Below are positions 8,407-18,381 of a stretch of DNA of 64,000 nt, in pieces. Source of the DNA: an uncultured Bacteroidales bacterium (GTDB taxonomy: Bacteria > Bacteroidota > Bacteroidia > Bacteroidales > UBA932); the NCBI GenBank assembly GCA_944322585.1, contig CALUPB010000001.1:186001-250000 (forward strand). The letters are read 5' to 3'. The position numbers and the translations under genes were made by a program. Numbering within the stretch: position 1 is the first letter of the stretch; each line of letters begins with the position of its first letter. Under the pieces are notes generated by a model, which was given only the letters and a program-made list of their open reading frames with translations, was not told the origin of the DNA and ran no database searches.

Positions 8407-9945
8407 ATGAGCGATAATTCTCAAAATAACAAGCGTATAGCCAAGAACACCCTGATGCTCTACATCAGGATGTTCTTTGTCATGGCAGTGTCGCTTTATA
8501 CCTCACGGGTTGTACTGCAAACCTTGGGGGTCGAGGACTATGGTATCTATAATGTCGTAGGAGGTGTAATAACTATACTTGGATTTGTAAACTCTTCTCT
8601 TTCAGGAACGGGTGCCAGATTTATTACCTATGCATTAGGAGAAGGAAATAAAGAAAAACAAGCACAGGTCTTTTCAACAGTCTTGATTATTCATTACATT
8701 TTAGCAATACTTATAGTAATTCTGGGCGAAACTATCGGATTGTGGTTTGTATATCATAAACTTGTTATCCCTGCAGACAGGATGGTTGCAGCAATATGGG
8801 TGTATCAATGTTCAATATTGACTACTGTAATATCTATCGTGAGTGCACCATTCAATTCCCTTATAATAGCTTATGAGAAAATGAGCGCTTTCGCCTATAT
8901 TTCCATACTTGAAGTTCTCTTGAAACTGATAATTGTTTTCCTTCTAGTGTATCTGCCATTCGATAAGCTGATAGTCTATGCTATCCTTTTAATGTTGATA
9001 CAAGTAATTATCAGATTTACATATACTTTATATTGCAGGAAACATTTTGATGAAAGTAATGCCAAAATACGCTTTTCTTCACAATTGGCAAAAGAGATAG
9101 CCTCTTATGCAGGATGGACTATCAACGGAAATTTAGCAATCGTTGCCAATACTCAAGGGATAAATATTTTGCTTAATTTATTTTTTGGACCAGCTGTCAA
9201 TGCTGCAAGAGGCATTGCTGCACAGGTTCAAGGTGCTATAATGGTATTTGTTAATAATTTCCAGACTGCAGTCAATCCTCAGATAATAAAATCATACGCA
9301 AATAATGAATTGCAATATATGCATAGTCTGATAATAAGGTCAAGTAAATTTGGCTTTTATCTAGTACTGCTAATTGCTTTTCCTGTTATCTTTTGTATTA
9401 AACCAATATTGCAAATATGGTTGGGTATCGTCCCTGAACATACAGAGTCATTTGTTATTATAATGTTGGCTACAGGATTGATAACCCCGATGGGAATAGC
9501 ACTTATTAATGCAATTCATGCAACAGGTGATATAAAGAAATTTCAAATATATGAAGGCACATCATTGTTATTGGCATTACCTATAGCATATCTTTTACTC
9601 AAGTTCATGAATGTTTCATCAGAAATAGTGATGATAACATGTTTTATTGTGGAACTTTTCACTCAGCTCATAAGGATATGGATTGTATTGCCAAAAATCA
9701 AGATGTCGTATAGGTATTATTTCTATAATATGTTTAAATACTTGGCTTATATTTTGCCTTTTATTATAATTCCATTTTTCTTATTTCATCTTGTGCCAGC
9801 TACGGCGACCATATTAAATGTAATTGTGTTTTTAATGCTTGCGTTTGCGTATATGCTATCCTGTATATTTATTGTCGGAATGGATAAACACGAAAAACAG
9901 TTAATTTACGATTTTATTAAGCAAAAGTTTATAAAAAAAGTATAA
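8407..9945 (+). CDS. Wzx-like lipid-linked oligosaccharide flippase (MATE/PST family)
   Basis: This strongly hydrophobic protein of 512 residues has about 12-14 predicted membrane helices and the N-terminal pattern RIAKNTLMLYIRMFF...LYTSRVVLQTLGVEDYGIYNVVGG, typical of polysaccharide transporters of the PST/MATE group in Bacteroidetes capsule loci. It would flip the undecaprenyl-diphosphate repeat unit to the periplasmic face. The ATG at 8407 is preferred over one at 8371 that overlaps the epimerase gene. Base composition changes within the first 200 bases, from the moderate GC of the flanking genes to very AT-rich. That marks the left edge of the variable cassette. Confidence 0.85.
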   Translation: MSDNSQNNKRIAKNTLMLYIRMFFVMAVSLYTSRVVLQTLGVEDYGIYNVVGGVITILGFVNSSLSGTGARFITYALGEGNKEKQAQVFSTVLIIHYILAILIVILGETIGLWFVYHKLVIPADRMVAAIWVYQCSILTTVISIVSAPFNSLIIAYEKMSAFAYISILEVLLKLIIVFLLVYLPFDKLIVYAILLMLIQVIIRFTYTLYCRKHFDESNAKIRFSSQLAKEIASYAGWTINGNLAIVANTQGINILLNLFFGPAVNAARGIAAQVQGAIMVFVNNFQTAVNPQIIKSYANNELQYMHSLIIRSSKFGFYLVLLIAFPVIFCIKPILQIWLGIVPEHTESFVIIMLATGLITPMGIALINAIHATGDIKKFQIYEGTSLLLALPIAYLLLKFMNVSSEIVMITCFIVELFTQLIRIWIVLPKIKMSYRYYFYNMFKYLAYILPFIIIPFFLFHLVPATATILNVIVFLMLAFAYMLSCIFIVGMDKHEKQLIYDFIKQKFIKKV

Positions 9946-9961
9946 ATTCAAGGATGATAAA

Positions 9962-10924
9962 ATGGAAAAAGTTCCAGCAGTCAGTATAATAGTAGCAGTA
10001 TATAAAGCAGAAAAATATATCCATCGTTGTATAGATAGCCTACTCGTTCAGTCTTTTACTGATTTTGAAGTTTTGTTGGTAGATGACGGAAGCCCTGATA
10101 ATAGCGGAAAAATCTGTGATGAATATGCAAAAAATGATTCAAGGGTACGCGTTTTCCATAAGGAGAACGATGGGGTAAGTTCAGCTAGACAATACGGAAC
10201 AGATAACGCTACAGGCGAATATATCATACATATTGACTCCGATGATTGGGTGGAGAAAGATATGTTAAAAGATTTATATGAAAAAGCAGTTGCAGATAAT
10301 GCAGATATGGTTATATGCGATTATTATGTTGATTATGAAAATAAATCTACAAAAATTAAGCAAAAACCATCTGCTATGGATCATGTAACAGTTTTGAAGG
10401 AGCACTTTATAAATTTACATGGTAGTTGTTGTAATAAGTTGATTAAAAGCACTTTTTATAAAAATTACGGTATAAAGTTTCCTAAGAACATGCATCTCTG
10501 TGAGGATTTATATGTTATTGCTTCTATTCTGAAATATAATATGCAGATTGCATATATTCCATCTGCATATTACCATTATATTCAAGACAATAATCAAAAC
10601 TCATTGACTAAAGCAGTTAATTCATCGTATGAATATGATAAGTTTTTATTAACAGAATTCTGTAACCTTGTATCTGAATATACTGATATACTAAAATTAT
10701 GTCAACAAAAATTTTCTTTCCAAATAGTAGCAAATTCATATGTTAGAAAGGATTTTTCATCCAGAATCTTCAAAAAAAAATGTGGAATGTATTTAAAAAG
10801 TGTTCAGGCAAAAAAAGGAATTTCATCTTATTATAAGTTTAAGTTGGTTATGTCTTGCCTTGGATTCTATAGGTTGATGTTAATAATAGATGAAATAAAA
10901 TCCTCTGTCAGGTATCATGACTAA
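9962..10924 (+). CDS. Glycosyltransferase family 2
   Basis: The 320-residue protein opens with VSIIVAVYKAEKYIHRCIDSLL, followed by DDGSPDNS and the metal-binding DSDDWV, which together define an inverting GT-A fold family 2 transferase. It probably adds one sugar to the lipid-linked repeat unit at the inner membrane. The C-terminal third is less conserved and basic, as is usual for membrane-associated GT2 enzymes. It overlaps the next gene by 8 bases. Donor and acceptor cannot be predicted. Confidence 0.85.
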   Translation: MEKVPAVSIIVAVYKAEKYIHRCIDSLLVQSFTDFEVLLVDDGSPDNSGKICDEYAKNDSRVRVFHKENDGVSSARQYGTDNATGEYIIHIDSDDWVEKDMLKDLYEKAVADNADMVICDYYVDYENKSTKIKQKPSAMDHVTVLKEHFINLHGSCCNKLIKSTFYKNYGIKFPKNMHLCEDLYVIASILKYNMQIAYIPSAYYHYIQDNNQNSLTKAVNSSYEYDKFLLTEFCNLVSEYTDILKLCQQKFSFQIVANSYVRKDFSSRIFKKKCGMYLKSVQAKKGISSYYKFKLVMSCLGFYRLMLIIDEIKSSVRYHD

Positions 10925-12176
10925 GTCGCTCGGCTTCAAGGGTGTTAAAATCCCGTTATGGTTTTTTATCATTATAGTTGGAATGCTTTTTCCGCCTATA
11001 ATTAGTATGATATTGGCGTTAATAATATTCTATGTATATAAAAATAGCAAATATTTAATACCATTTGTCGTTTTTGGGGTCTTGTTTTTGACATATAATT
11101 TCTTTTCAATAGATAATGTGGGGCGTTTTGACGATGTGTATTCTAACTTTGGAGAAGAACTCTGGTACTTGGAAGACCCATTAAGTAATTTAATGAGATT
11201 TGGAGTCCGAAACCTTAATTTACAATGTTCGCATTTTTTCTATACATATATACTATTAGTCTATTTATTTTTTCTTAACGCACTAAAACAATGTCATTCT
11301 GGCAAATGGGATACATGTCTACTCCTCATATTTATTACAACTATAAGTTTGAGAAATTCAATGGATCTCCTCTATTATTGTTTCGCCACAACATTTATGT
11401 GTTATTACATAACAAGGAAAGAAAATTTTTCTATCCTTAACTATCTGATTTTGATAGCAACAATATATCTTATACACCCTGGACTTCTGATTATATTGTT
11501 GCCGGCAATATGCCTTAAATATATCATAAAAAATATTCACTCAAATAAAAAATGGTTATATTATCTTACGCTCATCCTGATTTATTGTCTGTATTTTATT
11601 CTATCAAAAACTAAAGTTTCGACAGTAGGAATACCTTTCATAGACGCAGTCTTATCTGTGTTCTCAAGTTATACCTCTGACGGATACTGGGGTATACGAG
11701 ATGGTGCAACTTCCATTACGGGTATAAGTTACACGATTATGTATTATATTATACCAGGGATCTATTTCTTATTATTTATTATTTCGGTTTTAAAAGTTGA
11801 GAAGATAAGAACTAAGTTTCTTGTTGCTGTCTTCCAGACAGCGATGTTAATGTATCCTAATTTTATCAATTATGTTACATTAACAGAAAGAACACTGCTG
11901 GTATTATCAATAACCTTTATACTTCTTTCTATAGTCCTTTTTAAAGAAATTTTTAATTTTACAATTAAATGGATTGCCCTTTACTGCTTGCTTATTTTCA
12001 CTTTTACAACATGGAAAGGGTCCGGAGCAGTACGCTTGAGTAATGTATTTGAACCGTCATCATACAATATAGTCCAAACTCATAGTTATTATATGCCTAG
12101 CTTATTATTATTAGATTATAAGCATTTTGGATTTTCTGACGAATTTTTAATGCAGAATACTCATATAACATTTTAA
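10917..12176 (+). CDS. Probable repeat-unit polymerase (Wzy / EpsG-like membrane protein)
   Basis: This 419-residue protein is almost entirely hydrophobic, with roughly ten membrane spans and a large loop around residues 60-95 (GRFDDVYSNFGEELWYLEDP). Sequence identity of Wzy proteins is notoriously low, so the call rests on topology, on the RNSMDLLYYCFA segment resembling EpsG-type polymerases, and on being the only remaining large membrane protein in a Wzx-containing locus. It would link repeat units on the periplasmic face. An alternative is another type of membrane transferase. Confidence 0.65.
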   Translation: MTKSLGFKGVKIPLWFFIIIVGMLFPPIISMILALIIFYVYKNSKYLIPFVVFGVLFLTYNFFSIDNVGRFDDVYSNFGEELWYLEDPLSNLMRFGVRNLNLQCSHFFYTYILLVYLFFLNALKQCHSGKWDTCLLLIFITTISLRNSMDLLYYCFATTFMCYYITRKENFSILNYLILIATIYLIHPGLLIILLPAICLKYIIKNIHSNKKWLYYLTLILIYCLYFILSKTKVSTVGIPFIDAVLSVFSSYTSDGYWGIRDGATSITGISYTIMYYIIPGIYFLLFIISVLKVEKIRTKFLVAVFQTAMLMYPNFINYVTLTERTLLVLSITFILLSIVLFKEIFNFTIKWIALYCLLIFTFTTWKGSGAVRLSNVFEPSSYNIVQTHSYYMPSLLLLDYKHFGFSDEFLMQNTHITF

Positions 12177-12179
12177 CAT

Positions 12180-13361
12180 ATGAAAAACATATTATTCCAT
12201 ATCGGCAGTTTCCAAGCAGGAGGTGCTGAGAAAAGCCTCGTTTCTTTATTAAATTTGTTGCCTAAAGATGATTATAATATTGATGTTCTTGTTTTTAACA
12301 ATAACGGTATATTTTCTTCTGCTGTGCCAGATAATGTTGTTGTAAGAATTGCTCCATATCCATACAAATTTCTTTCAATTTCTCTCAAGAACATTAAGGA
12401 ATATTTCAAGCACCCTATTAAATACTTTTTTATTAAACTGGTTGGAATATTATATTCAAAATTCAATAAAAAACTATCTCTGCAGCAAACTTTATGGGAA
12501 ATATGGCGCAAGCACATTCCCGTGTACGATAAGAGATATGATATTGCTATATCCTATTTGGAAGGAATAACAAATTATTTTGTTATAGATAAGGTTGTTG
12601 CTACAAAAAAAATCTTATGGATACATAACGAATATAACAAGTTAAAATATAGTGCAAAATTCGATTTGGAATATTTTTCAAAAGCCGATACAGTTGTTAC
12701 TATATCGGATATATGTAAACAGGATTTATTAAAAAGTTTCCCGAGTTTGATAACTAAGTTTGAGGTTTTAGAGAATATATCTGATTCAAGAGCAATACAA
12801 CAAAAATCTCAGATCGCAATTAATGATATTTCATTCAACGCATGTAAAGGACTGAAGATTCTATCAGTAGGGAGATTGACTCCGCAAAAAAATTATCCAT
12901 TAGCATTACGGGCTGCAATAATAATAATGAGTAAAGGCATTGACTTTAACTGGTTTATTATTGGAGAAGGAAATTTAAGACCTGAACTAGAGAAATTAGC
13001 CAAAGAGCTGTCTGTTGACGGCGTCGTACATTTTATCGGTATAAAGGAAAATCCCTACCCCTACATGAAAAAGGCAGATATTATTGCGATGTCTTCGTCA
13101 TTTGAAGGTAAGTCAATTGTTATAGATGAAGCCAAAATATTATGCAAGCCAATAGTGACAGTCAATTATCCATCAGTTAGAGACAATGTAGAAGACCATA
13201 AAACAGGAATAATAACTGATATGACACCTGAATCCTTTGCAGAAGGAATCATTAATTTATACAACGATACAGATTTGAGATTAAAATTAGTTGAAAACTT
13301 AAGAACTATAGGGAAAAATAATATCAATGAAATAACAAATTATATTAAATTATTTAAGTAA
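12180..13361 (+). CDS. Glycosyltransferase family 4 (GT-B, retaining)
   Basis: The 393-residue protein has an N-terminal acceptor-side domain with the GGAEKSL motif and a C-terminal nucleotide-sugar domain (ILSVGRLTPQKNYPLAL) with the E-x7-E pair in FEGKSIVIDEA. This is the pattern of GT4 transferases. It starts 3 bases after the putative polymerase gene and has the same AT-rich codon use, so it belongs to the cassette. It should add a sugar to the repeat unit in the cytoplasm; the specificity is unknown. Confidence 0.87.
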   Translation: MKNILFHIGSFQAGGAEKSLVSLLNLLPKDDYNIDVLVFNNNGIFSSAVPDNVVVRIAPYPYKFLSISLKNIKEYFKHPIKYFFIKLVGILYSKFNKKLSLQQTLWEIWRKHIPVYDKRYDIAISYLEGITNYFVIDKVVATKKILWIHNEYNKLKYSAKFDLEYFSKADTVVTISDICKQDLLKSFPSLITKFEVLENISDSRAIQQKSQIAINDISFNACKGLKILSVGRLTPQKNYPLALRAAIIIMSKGIDFNWFIIGEGNLRPELEKLAKELSVDGVVHFIGIKENPYPYMKKADIIAMSSSFEGKSIVIDEAKILCKPIVTVNYPSVRDNVEDHKTGIITDMTPESFAEGIINLYNDTDLRLKLVENLRTIGKNNINEITNYIKLFK

Positions 13362-13369
13362 TAAAACAA

Positions 13370-14455
13370 ATGAAAATATTAGAATTGATATACTCATTAT
13401 CCTCTGGAGGTGGGGAACGATTTGTGGTTGATTTATCAAACGAATTAGCAAAACGAGGAAATGATGTAACGGTTTGTATGCTCTTGGATGATCAAGATTC
13501 TCGTTTGACATTCAATCGGCAGTTCATCGCAAAAAATGTGAAATTTCACGCAATGAAATTTACTTCTGGTTTTTCATTTTTTAAAATGAAAAAAGTAGAA
13601 GATTATATCATGACGGAAATGCCAGATATTGTGCATTGTCATTTGAATGTTATACCTTATGTATTCAGGCTTGCATATTGTCACCGAGAGATAAAATTCT
13701 TTCATACATTACATAATATCGCATCTAAAGCGACTGGGGCAAAATATCAATATTATATAAATAAATACTTTTATTCACATGATATAATCAGACCTATAAC
13801 GATATCTAATGAATGCCTATTGTCATATAACAAATTTTATAAATTACATAGTGCACCATGTATTGATAATGGACGTTCTCCAGTAAAACCATCAGATAAT
13901 ATTGATGTGGTAAAAGCAGAAGTTTCGTCATATAAAGCGGCCGCTTCCACTCCTGTCTTTGTCCATGTAGCTCGATGCCATCCATCCAAAAATCAGGAGT
14001 TGTTAATTGATTCATTTAATGAATTAAATAAAACTGGATATGATTATGTATTATTAATCATCGGGAATGGATATGATAGCCAAGATGGACAAAACCTAAA
14101 AGGAAAAGCCTGTAGCAAAATATATTTTTTGGGAGAAAAAAATAATGTCGGTGATTATTTACTCTGTTCAGATGCTTTTTGTCTTACATCCTTCTATGAA
14201 GGTTTGCCAATAAGTTTACTGGAGGCATTGTCTTGTGGAGTAACGCCGATATGCACCTCTGTGGGTGGAATAAAAGATGTCATTACAGATGGGGAAACAG
14301 GATATTTGGCTGATGTTGAATTAGAATCTTATCTTAATGCTATACAAAGATTTTATGCGACGAAAATTACAAAGGATAAACTTATCAAGTATTTTACAGA
14401 TAATTTCTCAATAGAAGTTTGTTGTACAAAATACTTGGAACAATTTAATAGATGA
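13370..14455 (+). CDS. Glycosyltransferase family 4
   Basis: The 361-residue protein shows the N-terminal SSGGGERFVVDLSNELAKRG stretch, a VHVARCHPSKNQELLID segment at the start of the C-terminal domain, and E-x7-E in YEGLPISLLEA, all typical of GT4. It lies 8 bases downstream of another GT4 gene and overlaps the next by 4 bases (ATGA), indicating translational coupling. It is one of four GT4 enzymes in this locus. Substrate unknown. Confidence 0.87.
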   Translation: MKILELIYSLSSGGGERFVVDLSNELAKRGNDVTVCMLLDDQDSRLTFNRQFIAKNVKFHAMKFTSGFSFFKMKKVEDYIMTEMPDIVHCHLNVIPYVFRLAYCHREIKFFHTLHNIASKATGAKYQYYINKYFYSHDIIRPITISNECLLSYNKFYKLHSAPCIDNGRSPVKPSDNIDVVKAEVSSYKAAASTPVFVHVARCHPSKNQELLIDSFNELNKTGYDYVLLIIGNGYDSQDGQNLKGKACSKIYFLGEKNNVGDYLLCSDAFCLTSFYEGLPISLLEALSCGVTPICTSVGGIKDVITDGETGYLADVELESYLNAIQRFYATKITKDKLIKYFTDNFSIEVCCTKYLEQFNR

Positions 14456-15528
14456 TGGGGCGAAATAAACTTAGCATAAATGTTTCAGAATCTATTCTGA
14501 CCATAGGGTGTTCATATAAATCTCCCCAAGGAGGTGTAGCTCAAGTGATATATAATTATCAGCAATATGTATTCCCTGTTTTTAAATGTGTAGTTAACTC
14601 TAAAAATACTAACAAAATTGCTAATGTACTTTTAGCAATATATGCGATAATAAAGACTTTATTTATATTGTTGATTGATGGAAGAATCAAAATATTACAT
14701 ATTCATACAGCATCGTATAATAGTTTTTGGCGATCTTCGTGGTTTTTAAGTATAGGAAAGATATTCCATAAAAAAGTAATTCTACACATACATGGAGGAG
14801 GGTTCAAGGAGTTCTATTATTCTAAACCAGAAAGAATAAGTAAGATATTAAATCGTTCCGATTGTATCATCACATTGTCCGAGTCATGGCAAAAATTTTT
14901 CAGTAAAATTTCCAGTTGCAAGGACATAGAAATAGTTAATAATATCGTTCCTGAGCCTATGCAAATGAATATTGCCAAGGATCAGAAATTACACTTGTTA
15001 TTCTTGGGAACAATTACGAAGGCAAAAGGAATATTTGACTTGATACAAATTTTCATTCAAAACAGAGAGCAATATCAGGACAGAGTAGTGTTGCACATCG
15101 GTGGGAATGGTGAAGTTGATAAACTCAAATCGTTGATAAAAGAAAATGGCTTAGAAAGTCTGGTAATATATGAGGGCTGGATTAGTGGAGATCAGAAAAT
15201 AGAGTTACTCAATTTATCTGATGTGTTCATTTTGCCGTCTTATACAGAAGGTTTGCCAGTTTCCATACTTGAGGCAATGACATATAAATTACCGATTTTA
15301 TCTACCCCTGTAGGTGGAATACCAGAAGTAGTCCAAGATAAAGAAAATGGTATATTATTTAATCCTGGAGATATGGCTTCAATTGTGGCGGCAGTAAATT
15401 ACTTGCTAGACAACAAATACATAGCACGAACAATGGGGGAAAATTCGTATAAACGCATTTATCCATATTTACCTGATAATGTCGTGCATAGACTACATAA
15501 TCTTTATACCAATCTATTGAATAATTAA
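14452..15528 (+). CDS. Glycosyltransferase family 4
   Basis: The 358-residue GT-B protein carries GGVAQVIYNY near the N-terminus, HIHGGGFKEFY in the acceptor domain, FLGTITKAKGIFDL in the donor domain, and the E-x7-E pair in TEGLPVSILEA. The start overlaps the previous stop (ATGATG at 14452). It belongs to the AT-rich variable cassette. The linkage formed is not predictable. Confidence 0.87.
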   Translation: MMGRNKLSINVSESILTIGCSYKSPQGGVAQVIYNYQQYVFPVFKCVVNSKNTNKIANVLLAIYAIIKTLFILLIDGRIKILHIHTASYNSFWRSSWFLSIGKIFHKKVILHIHGGGFKEFYYSKPERISKILNRSDCIITLSESWQKFFSKISSCKDIEIVNNIVPEPMQMNIAKDQKLHLLFLGTITKAKGIFDLIQIFIQNREQYQDRVVLHIGGNGEVDKLKSLIKENGLESLVIYEGWISGDQKIELLNLSDVFILPSYTEGLPVSILEAMTYKLPILSTPVGGIPEVVQDKENGILFNPGDMASIVAAVNYLLDNKYIARTMGENSYKRIYPYLPDNVVHRLHNLYTNLLNN

Positions 15529-15540
15529 AATTCATATACT

Positions 15541-16848
15541 ATGGACCTGAAAAAGTATTTGTTGGAGTCTTTGAAATATATTTTAAGAAGTTATCCTATT
15601 ATTCGACCATATATTAAAGAAATAGATGGTTTGTATAATATGAGTGTGGCCGATCTGCGAAAAAGAAATGAAAAAAGATTTCTTGAAATTTTTCGAACAG
15701 CTTATGATAAATCCATATTTTATCACAAATTGTATTCTGATAATGGCATAAAGAAAGAAGATATCAAGACTCTGGCAGATATAAATAAATTGCCAATAGT
15801 GACCAAAGAAATGGTAAAAAAATATGCAGACGATATGCTAACTGTTCCAAAGTTTATGGTTATTGCAGGACATACAAGTGGAACGACAGGGACACCGTTG
15901 CGAATCTATGAAAGTTGGCCGTCTATATGGAGGTCTCAGGCCTATACTTATTGTGCTAGAAAACGCAATGGTTATACATATGGTCAGCGACTAGTTTCAT
16001 TAAGAGGTCATTTAGATAAAAAACAAACTTATCTTAAGGTACATGTAAGCAATACTCTTTATTTGTCTAGTTATAACATTAACAAAGAAACGGTTAGATT
16101 ATATTATCAATTGATTTCCGATTGGGAGCCGGTTGCTATTGAAGGATATCCAAGTTCGCTTTACAGCCTCGCTCTTTTCCTAAAAGAAGCTGATTTAAAA
16201 TTGCGAATTCCTGTTGCATTTACATCTAGTGAAACCTTGCTGGAATATCAACGCGAATTGATTGAGGATCGGTTTGATACAGAAATATTTGATAATTATG
16301 GAATGACCGAACAGACTATATATCTTCAAGAGGCTTATAATCACAATGGATATTATGAAATTCCAGGATACAGTATTAACGAGTATCTTGAAGATGGTGA
16401 GATTTGTACATCGCTAATTAACCAAGAATTCCCATTAATACGTTATCGCTCTAATGATATAATGGAAATGGCAGAATTAACGGATAGTAATCCCCAAATT
16501 ATAGTTTCTAGTATACAAGGAAGGAAAGAGGACTTTATATACTGCAAAGATGGTACAAGAATAATGCGTTTAGATTTTCTTTTTAAGAAGGTGCAACATA
16601 TAAAAATGAGTCAATTGATTCAAAAAGAAAGTGGCTTGGTAGAAATCTGTATTGTTCCGGATTCGAATTTCAATAGTGATGATATAAAACAGGTAGAACA
16701 GAATCTGATAGACCGAGTAGGTATTGATAATATCGAGTATGAGATTAAAATAATTACAGAAGATGAAATTGTGTACACAAAACGAGGTAAATATAAATTC
16801 ATAATAAATATGTCCTTTGCAAATGGCACTGGGGGGGTAAACATATAG
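15541..16848 (+). CDS. CapK-like adenylate-forming enzyme (phenylacetate-CoA ligase family)
   Basis: The 435-residue protein has the P-loop of adenylate-forming enzymes (GHTSGTTGTPLRI, near residue 113), the later DNYGMTE motif near 255, and a C-terminal domain with the hinge-like IQGRKEDFI. CapK-type proteins occur in many capsule loci, where they are thought to activate an acyl or amino-acid group that decorates the polysaccharide; the reaction is not established. The frame ends in GTGGVNI at a run of seven Gs. Immediately beyond, in another frame, lies a second copy of the C-terminal domain (see the next entry). Confidence 0.8.
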   Translation: MDLKKYLLESLKYILRSYPIIRPYIKEIDGLYNMSVADLRKRNEKRFLEIFRTAYDKSIFYHKLYSDNGIKKEDIKTLADINKLPIVTKEMVKKYADDMLTVPKFMVIAGHTSGTTGTPLRIYESWPSIWRSQAYTYCARKRNGYTYGQRLVSLRGHLDKKQTYLKVHVSNTLYLSSYNINKETVRLYYQLISDWEPVAIEGYPSSLYSLALFLKEADLKLRIPVAFTSSETLLEYQRELIEDRFDTEIFDNYGMTEQTIYLQEAYNHNGYYEIPGYSINEYLEDGEICTSLINQEFPLIRYRSNDIMEMAELTDSNPQIIVSSIQGRKEDFIYCKDGTRIMRLDFLFKKVQHIKMSQLIQKESGLVEICIVPDSNFNSDDIKQVEQNLIDRVGIDNIEYEIKIITEDEIVYTKRGKYKFIINMSFANGTGGVNI

Positions 16849-17159
16849 TAGTAAAAAAAATTTTAGGTAGAACCGACGATTATATCGTTTGTAAAGATGG
16901 ATCACTGCTTACCAGAATCGATTTTATTGAAAAAGGTTCTCACATTGACGCATGCCAATGGGTCCAGGACCAACCAGGGCATTTGACTATTAATATTGTT
17001 CCCGATAGAGATTGTTCAGAAAAAGATATTGATTATGTAGTGACAGAGACAATCCGTAAAGTCGGTGACGGCAATATGGATATTACCGTCAAATGTGTAA
17101 AACCAGAAGATTTGATATATAGCAGCATGGGTAAGTTTAAACTTATAGTTCGATTATAA
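16836..17159 (+). pseudogene. Orphan second copy of a CapK C-terminal domain
   Basis: In the frame one base off from the preceding gene, an uninterrupted stretch encodes KILGRTDDYIVCKDG...RIDF...GHLTINIVPDRDC...GKFKLIVRL and stops at 17157-17159. It aligns along its length with the last ~110 residues of the upstream CapK-like protein (IQGRKEDFIYCKDG...RLDF...VEICIVPDSNF...GKYKFIINM). No plausible start codon precedes it. It is either the remnant of a second, deleted capK gene or a domain that would be fused if the G7 tract at 16831-16837 gained one base. Confidence 0.75.
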
Positions 17160-17208
17160 ATACATGAGAATATACGGATTATGCAAAAGTTAACAACTAT
17201 TATATGAT

Positions 17209-18381
17209 ATGGACAAGCTAAATCAAATGATTGATGGCCTTAATTTATGGTTTAAATCTGTGGATTACAGATATATTGAATGTAATTATGTTCCGAGCTA
17301 TTTGTTTACGAGAAATGAGAAAGCGAATTCAATAATCAGAAATATCTTTAGACTATTGCCTTTTAATATCCGTATATATAATAAGCATTCTGTTCCGTTT
17401 ACCCCACAGACGACTGTAGCTCTATTAAAAGCTTTTTCAATCGTAAAGAATAAAGAAATTATATATAAACTATATCAACGGGCCCTTAATTTAAGGTCTT
17501 GTAAAACAAGATATTTTGCATTGAAACAAGGAATACAAATATCTGTAAGTTTATATGAAAATACACCAGAGGATCCTACTCCATTGAATACAGTCTGGTT
17601 TGGACAATTCCTTTTAGATGACGAATCACAAGTAGTTAAAGATCCAGAAAAACAAAATCTATTATATTCTATCTCAAATTATCTAATCAATGAGTTAGGG
17701 TATGTCGATCATGGTAAGGATGGTGTATATTTTTATTATGGTCCAACCCTAAAAAAAGAGATATACAATGCAAGTGCACTAATCAGTGCTTTTTTGATAA
17801 AAGTGGGAGAAAAATATAACATAGCTGAATTTGCAGAGTTAGGACGGAGAGGGATTCGGTATATAGTAAATAAACAAAATTTCGACGGAAGTTGGTTTTA
17901 TGCCGGAAATCCAGAACGTCCAACTATAGACTGCTTTCATCAATCATATATTTTACAGGCGTTATATTCTGTAAAAGACAACTTGGATTTTGATATTGCC
18001 AAGACTTTGAAATCGGGCATTGAGTTTTATCGCAAAATGTTTATTCGGAAAGGGCAGTATATCCGTCCTCAAAGATATGATAAAAGATATTTACCGCGTA
18101 ATACATGGTTGTTTGTAGATGTAGACAGTAGAGATGTTGCTGAGGCCATAGTTTTTTTTTCGAAGTATGAATATGATCCTGTAATGGTAAATTCGCTGAT
18201 TGATTACTTGTTTGATAAATTCTATCGTAAAAATCAAGGCTGTTTTTATCCGGAAATTTTTATTTACGGAAAGAACAGGATCCCATATAGTGAGTTTCAA
18301 GCCTGGATTTTATATTCATTGTATCTAGCTAAAGAATACAAATATGAAAATAGTATCAATATATCCGAATTTTGCAAATAG
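17209..18381 (+). CDS. Uncharacterised capsule-locus protein, probable alpha/alpha-barrel fold
   Basis: No enzymatic family is securely recognised. The 390-residue protein has no signal peptide or membrane helix, so it is probably cytoplasmic. It contains repeated helical segments with patterns such as QNFDGSWFYAG and HQSYILQALYS near residues 222-250, reminiscent of six-hairpin (alpha/alpha) barrel proteins such as prenyltransferase/squalene-cyclase repeats or unsaturated glucuronyl hydrolases. Similar proteins occur in polysaccharide clusters. Its 3' end overlaps the next glycosyltransferase gene by 38 bases, which ties it to the same transcript. A role in modifying the glycan is inference only. 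Confidence 0.7.
   Translation: MDKLNQMIDGLNLWFKSVDYRYIECNYVPSYLFTRNEKANSIIRNIFRLLPFNIRIYNKHSVPFTPQTTVALLKAFSIVKNKEIIYKLYQRALNLRSCKTRYFALKQGIQISVSLYENTPEDPTPLNTVWFGQFLLDDESQVVKDPEKQNLLYSISNYLINELGYVDHGKDGVYFYYGPTLKKEIYNASALISAFLIKVGEKYNIAEFAELGRRGIRYIVNKQNFDGSWFYAGNPERPTIDCFHQSYILQALYSVKDNLDFDIAKTLKSGIEFYRKMFIRKGQYIRPQRYDKRYLPRNTWLFVDVDSRDVAEAIVFFSKYEYDPVMVNSLIDYLFDKFYRKNQGCFYPEIFIYGKNRIPYSEFQAWILYSLYLAKEYKYENSINISEFCK

Noticed and set aside
16853..16864. A8-T4 run as a programmed ribosomal frameshift site joining the CapK gene to the downstream domain
   Set aside because: The CapK stop codon at 16846-16848 lies before the run, so ribosomes would not reach it in the first frame.
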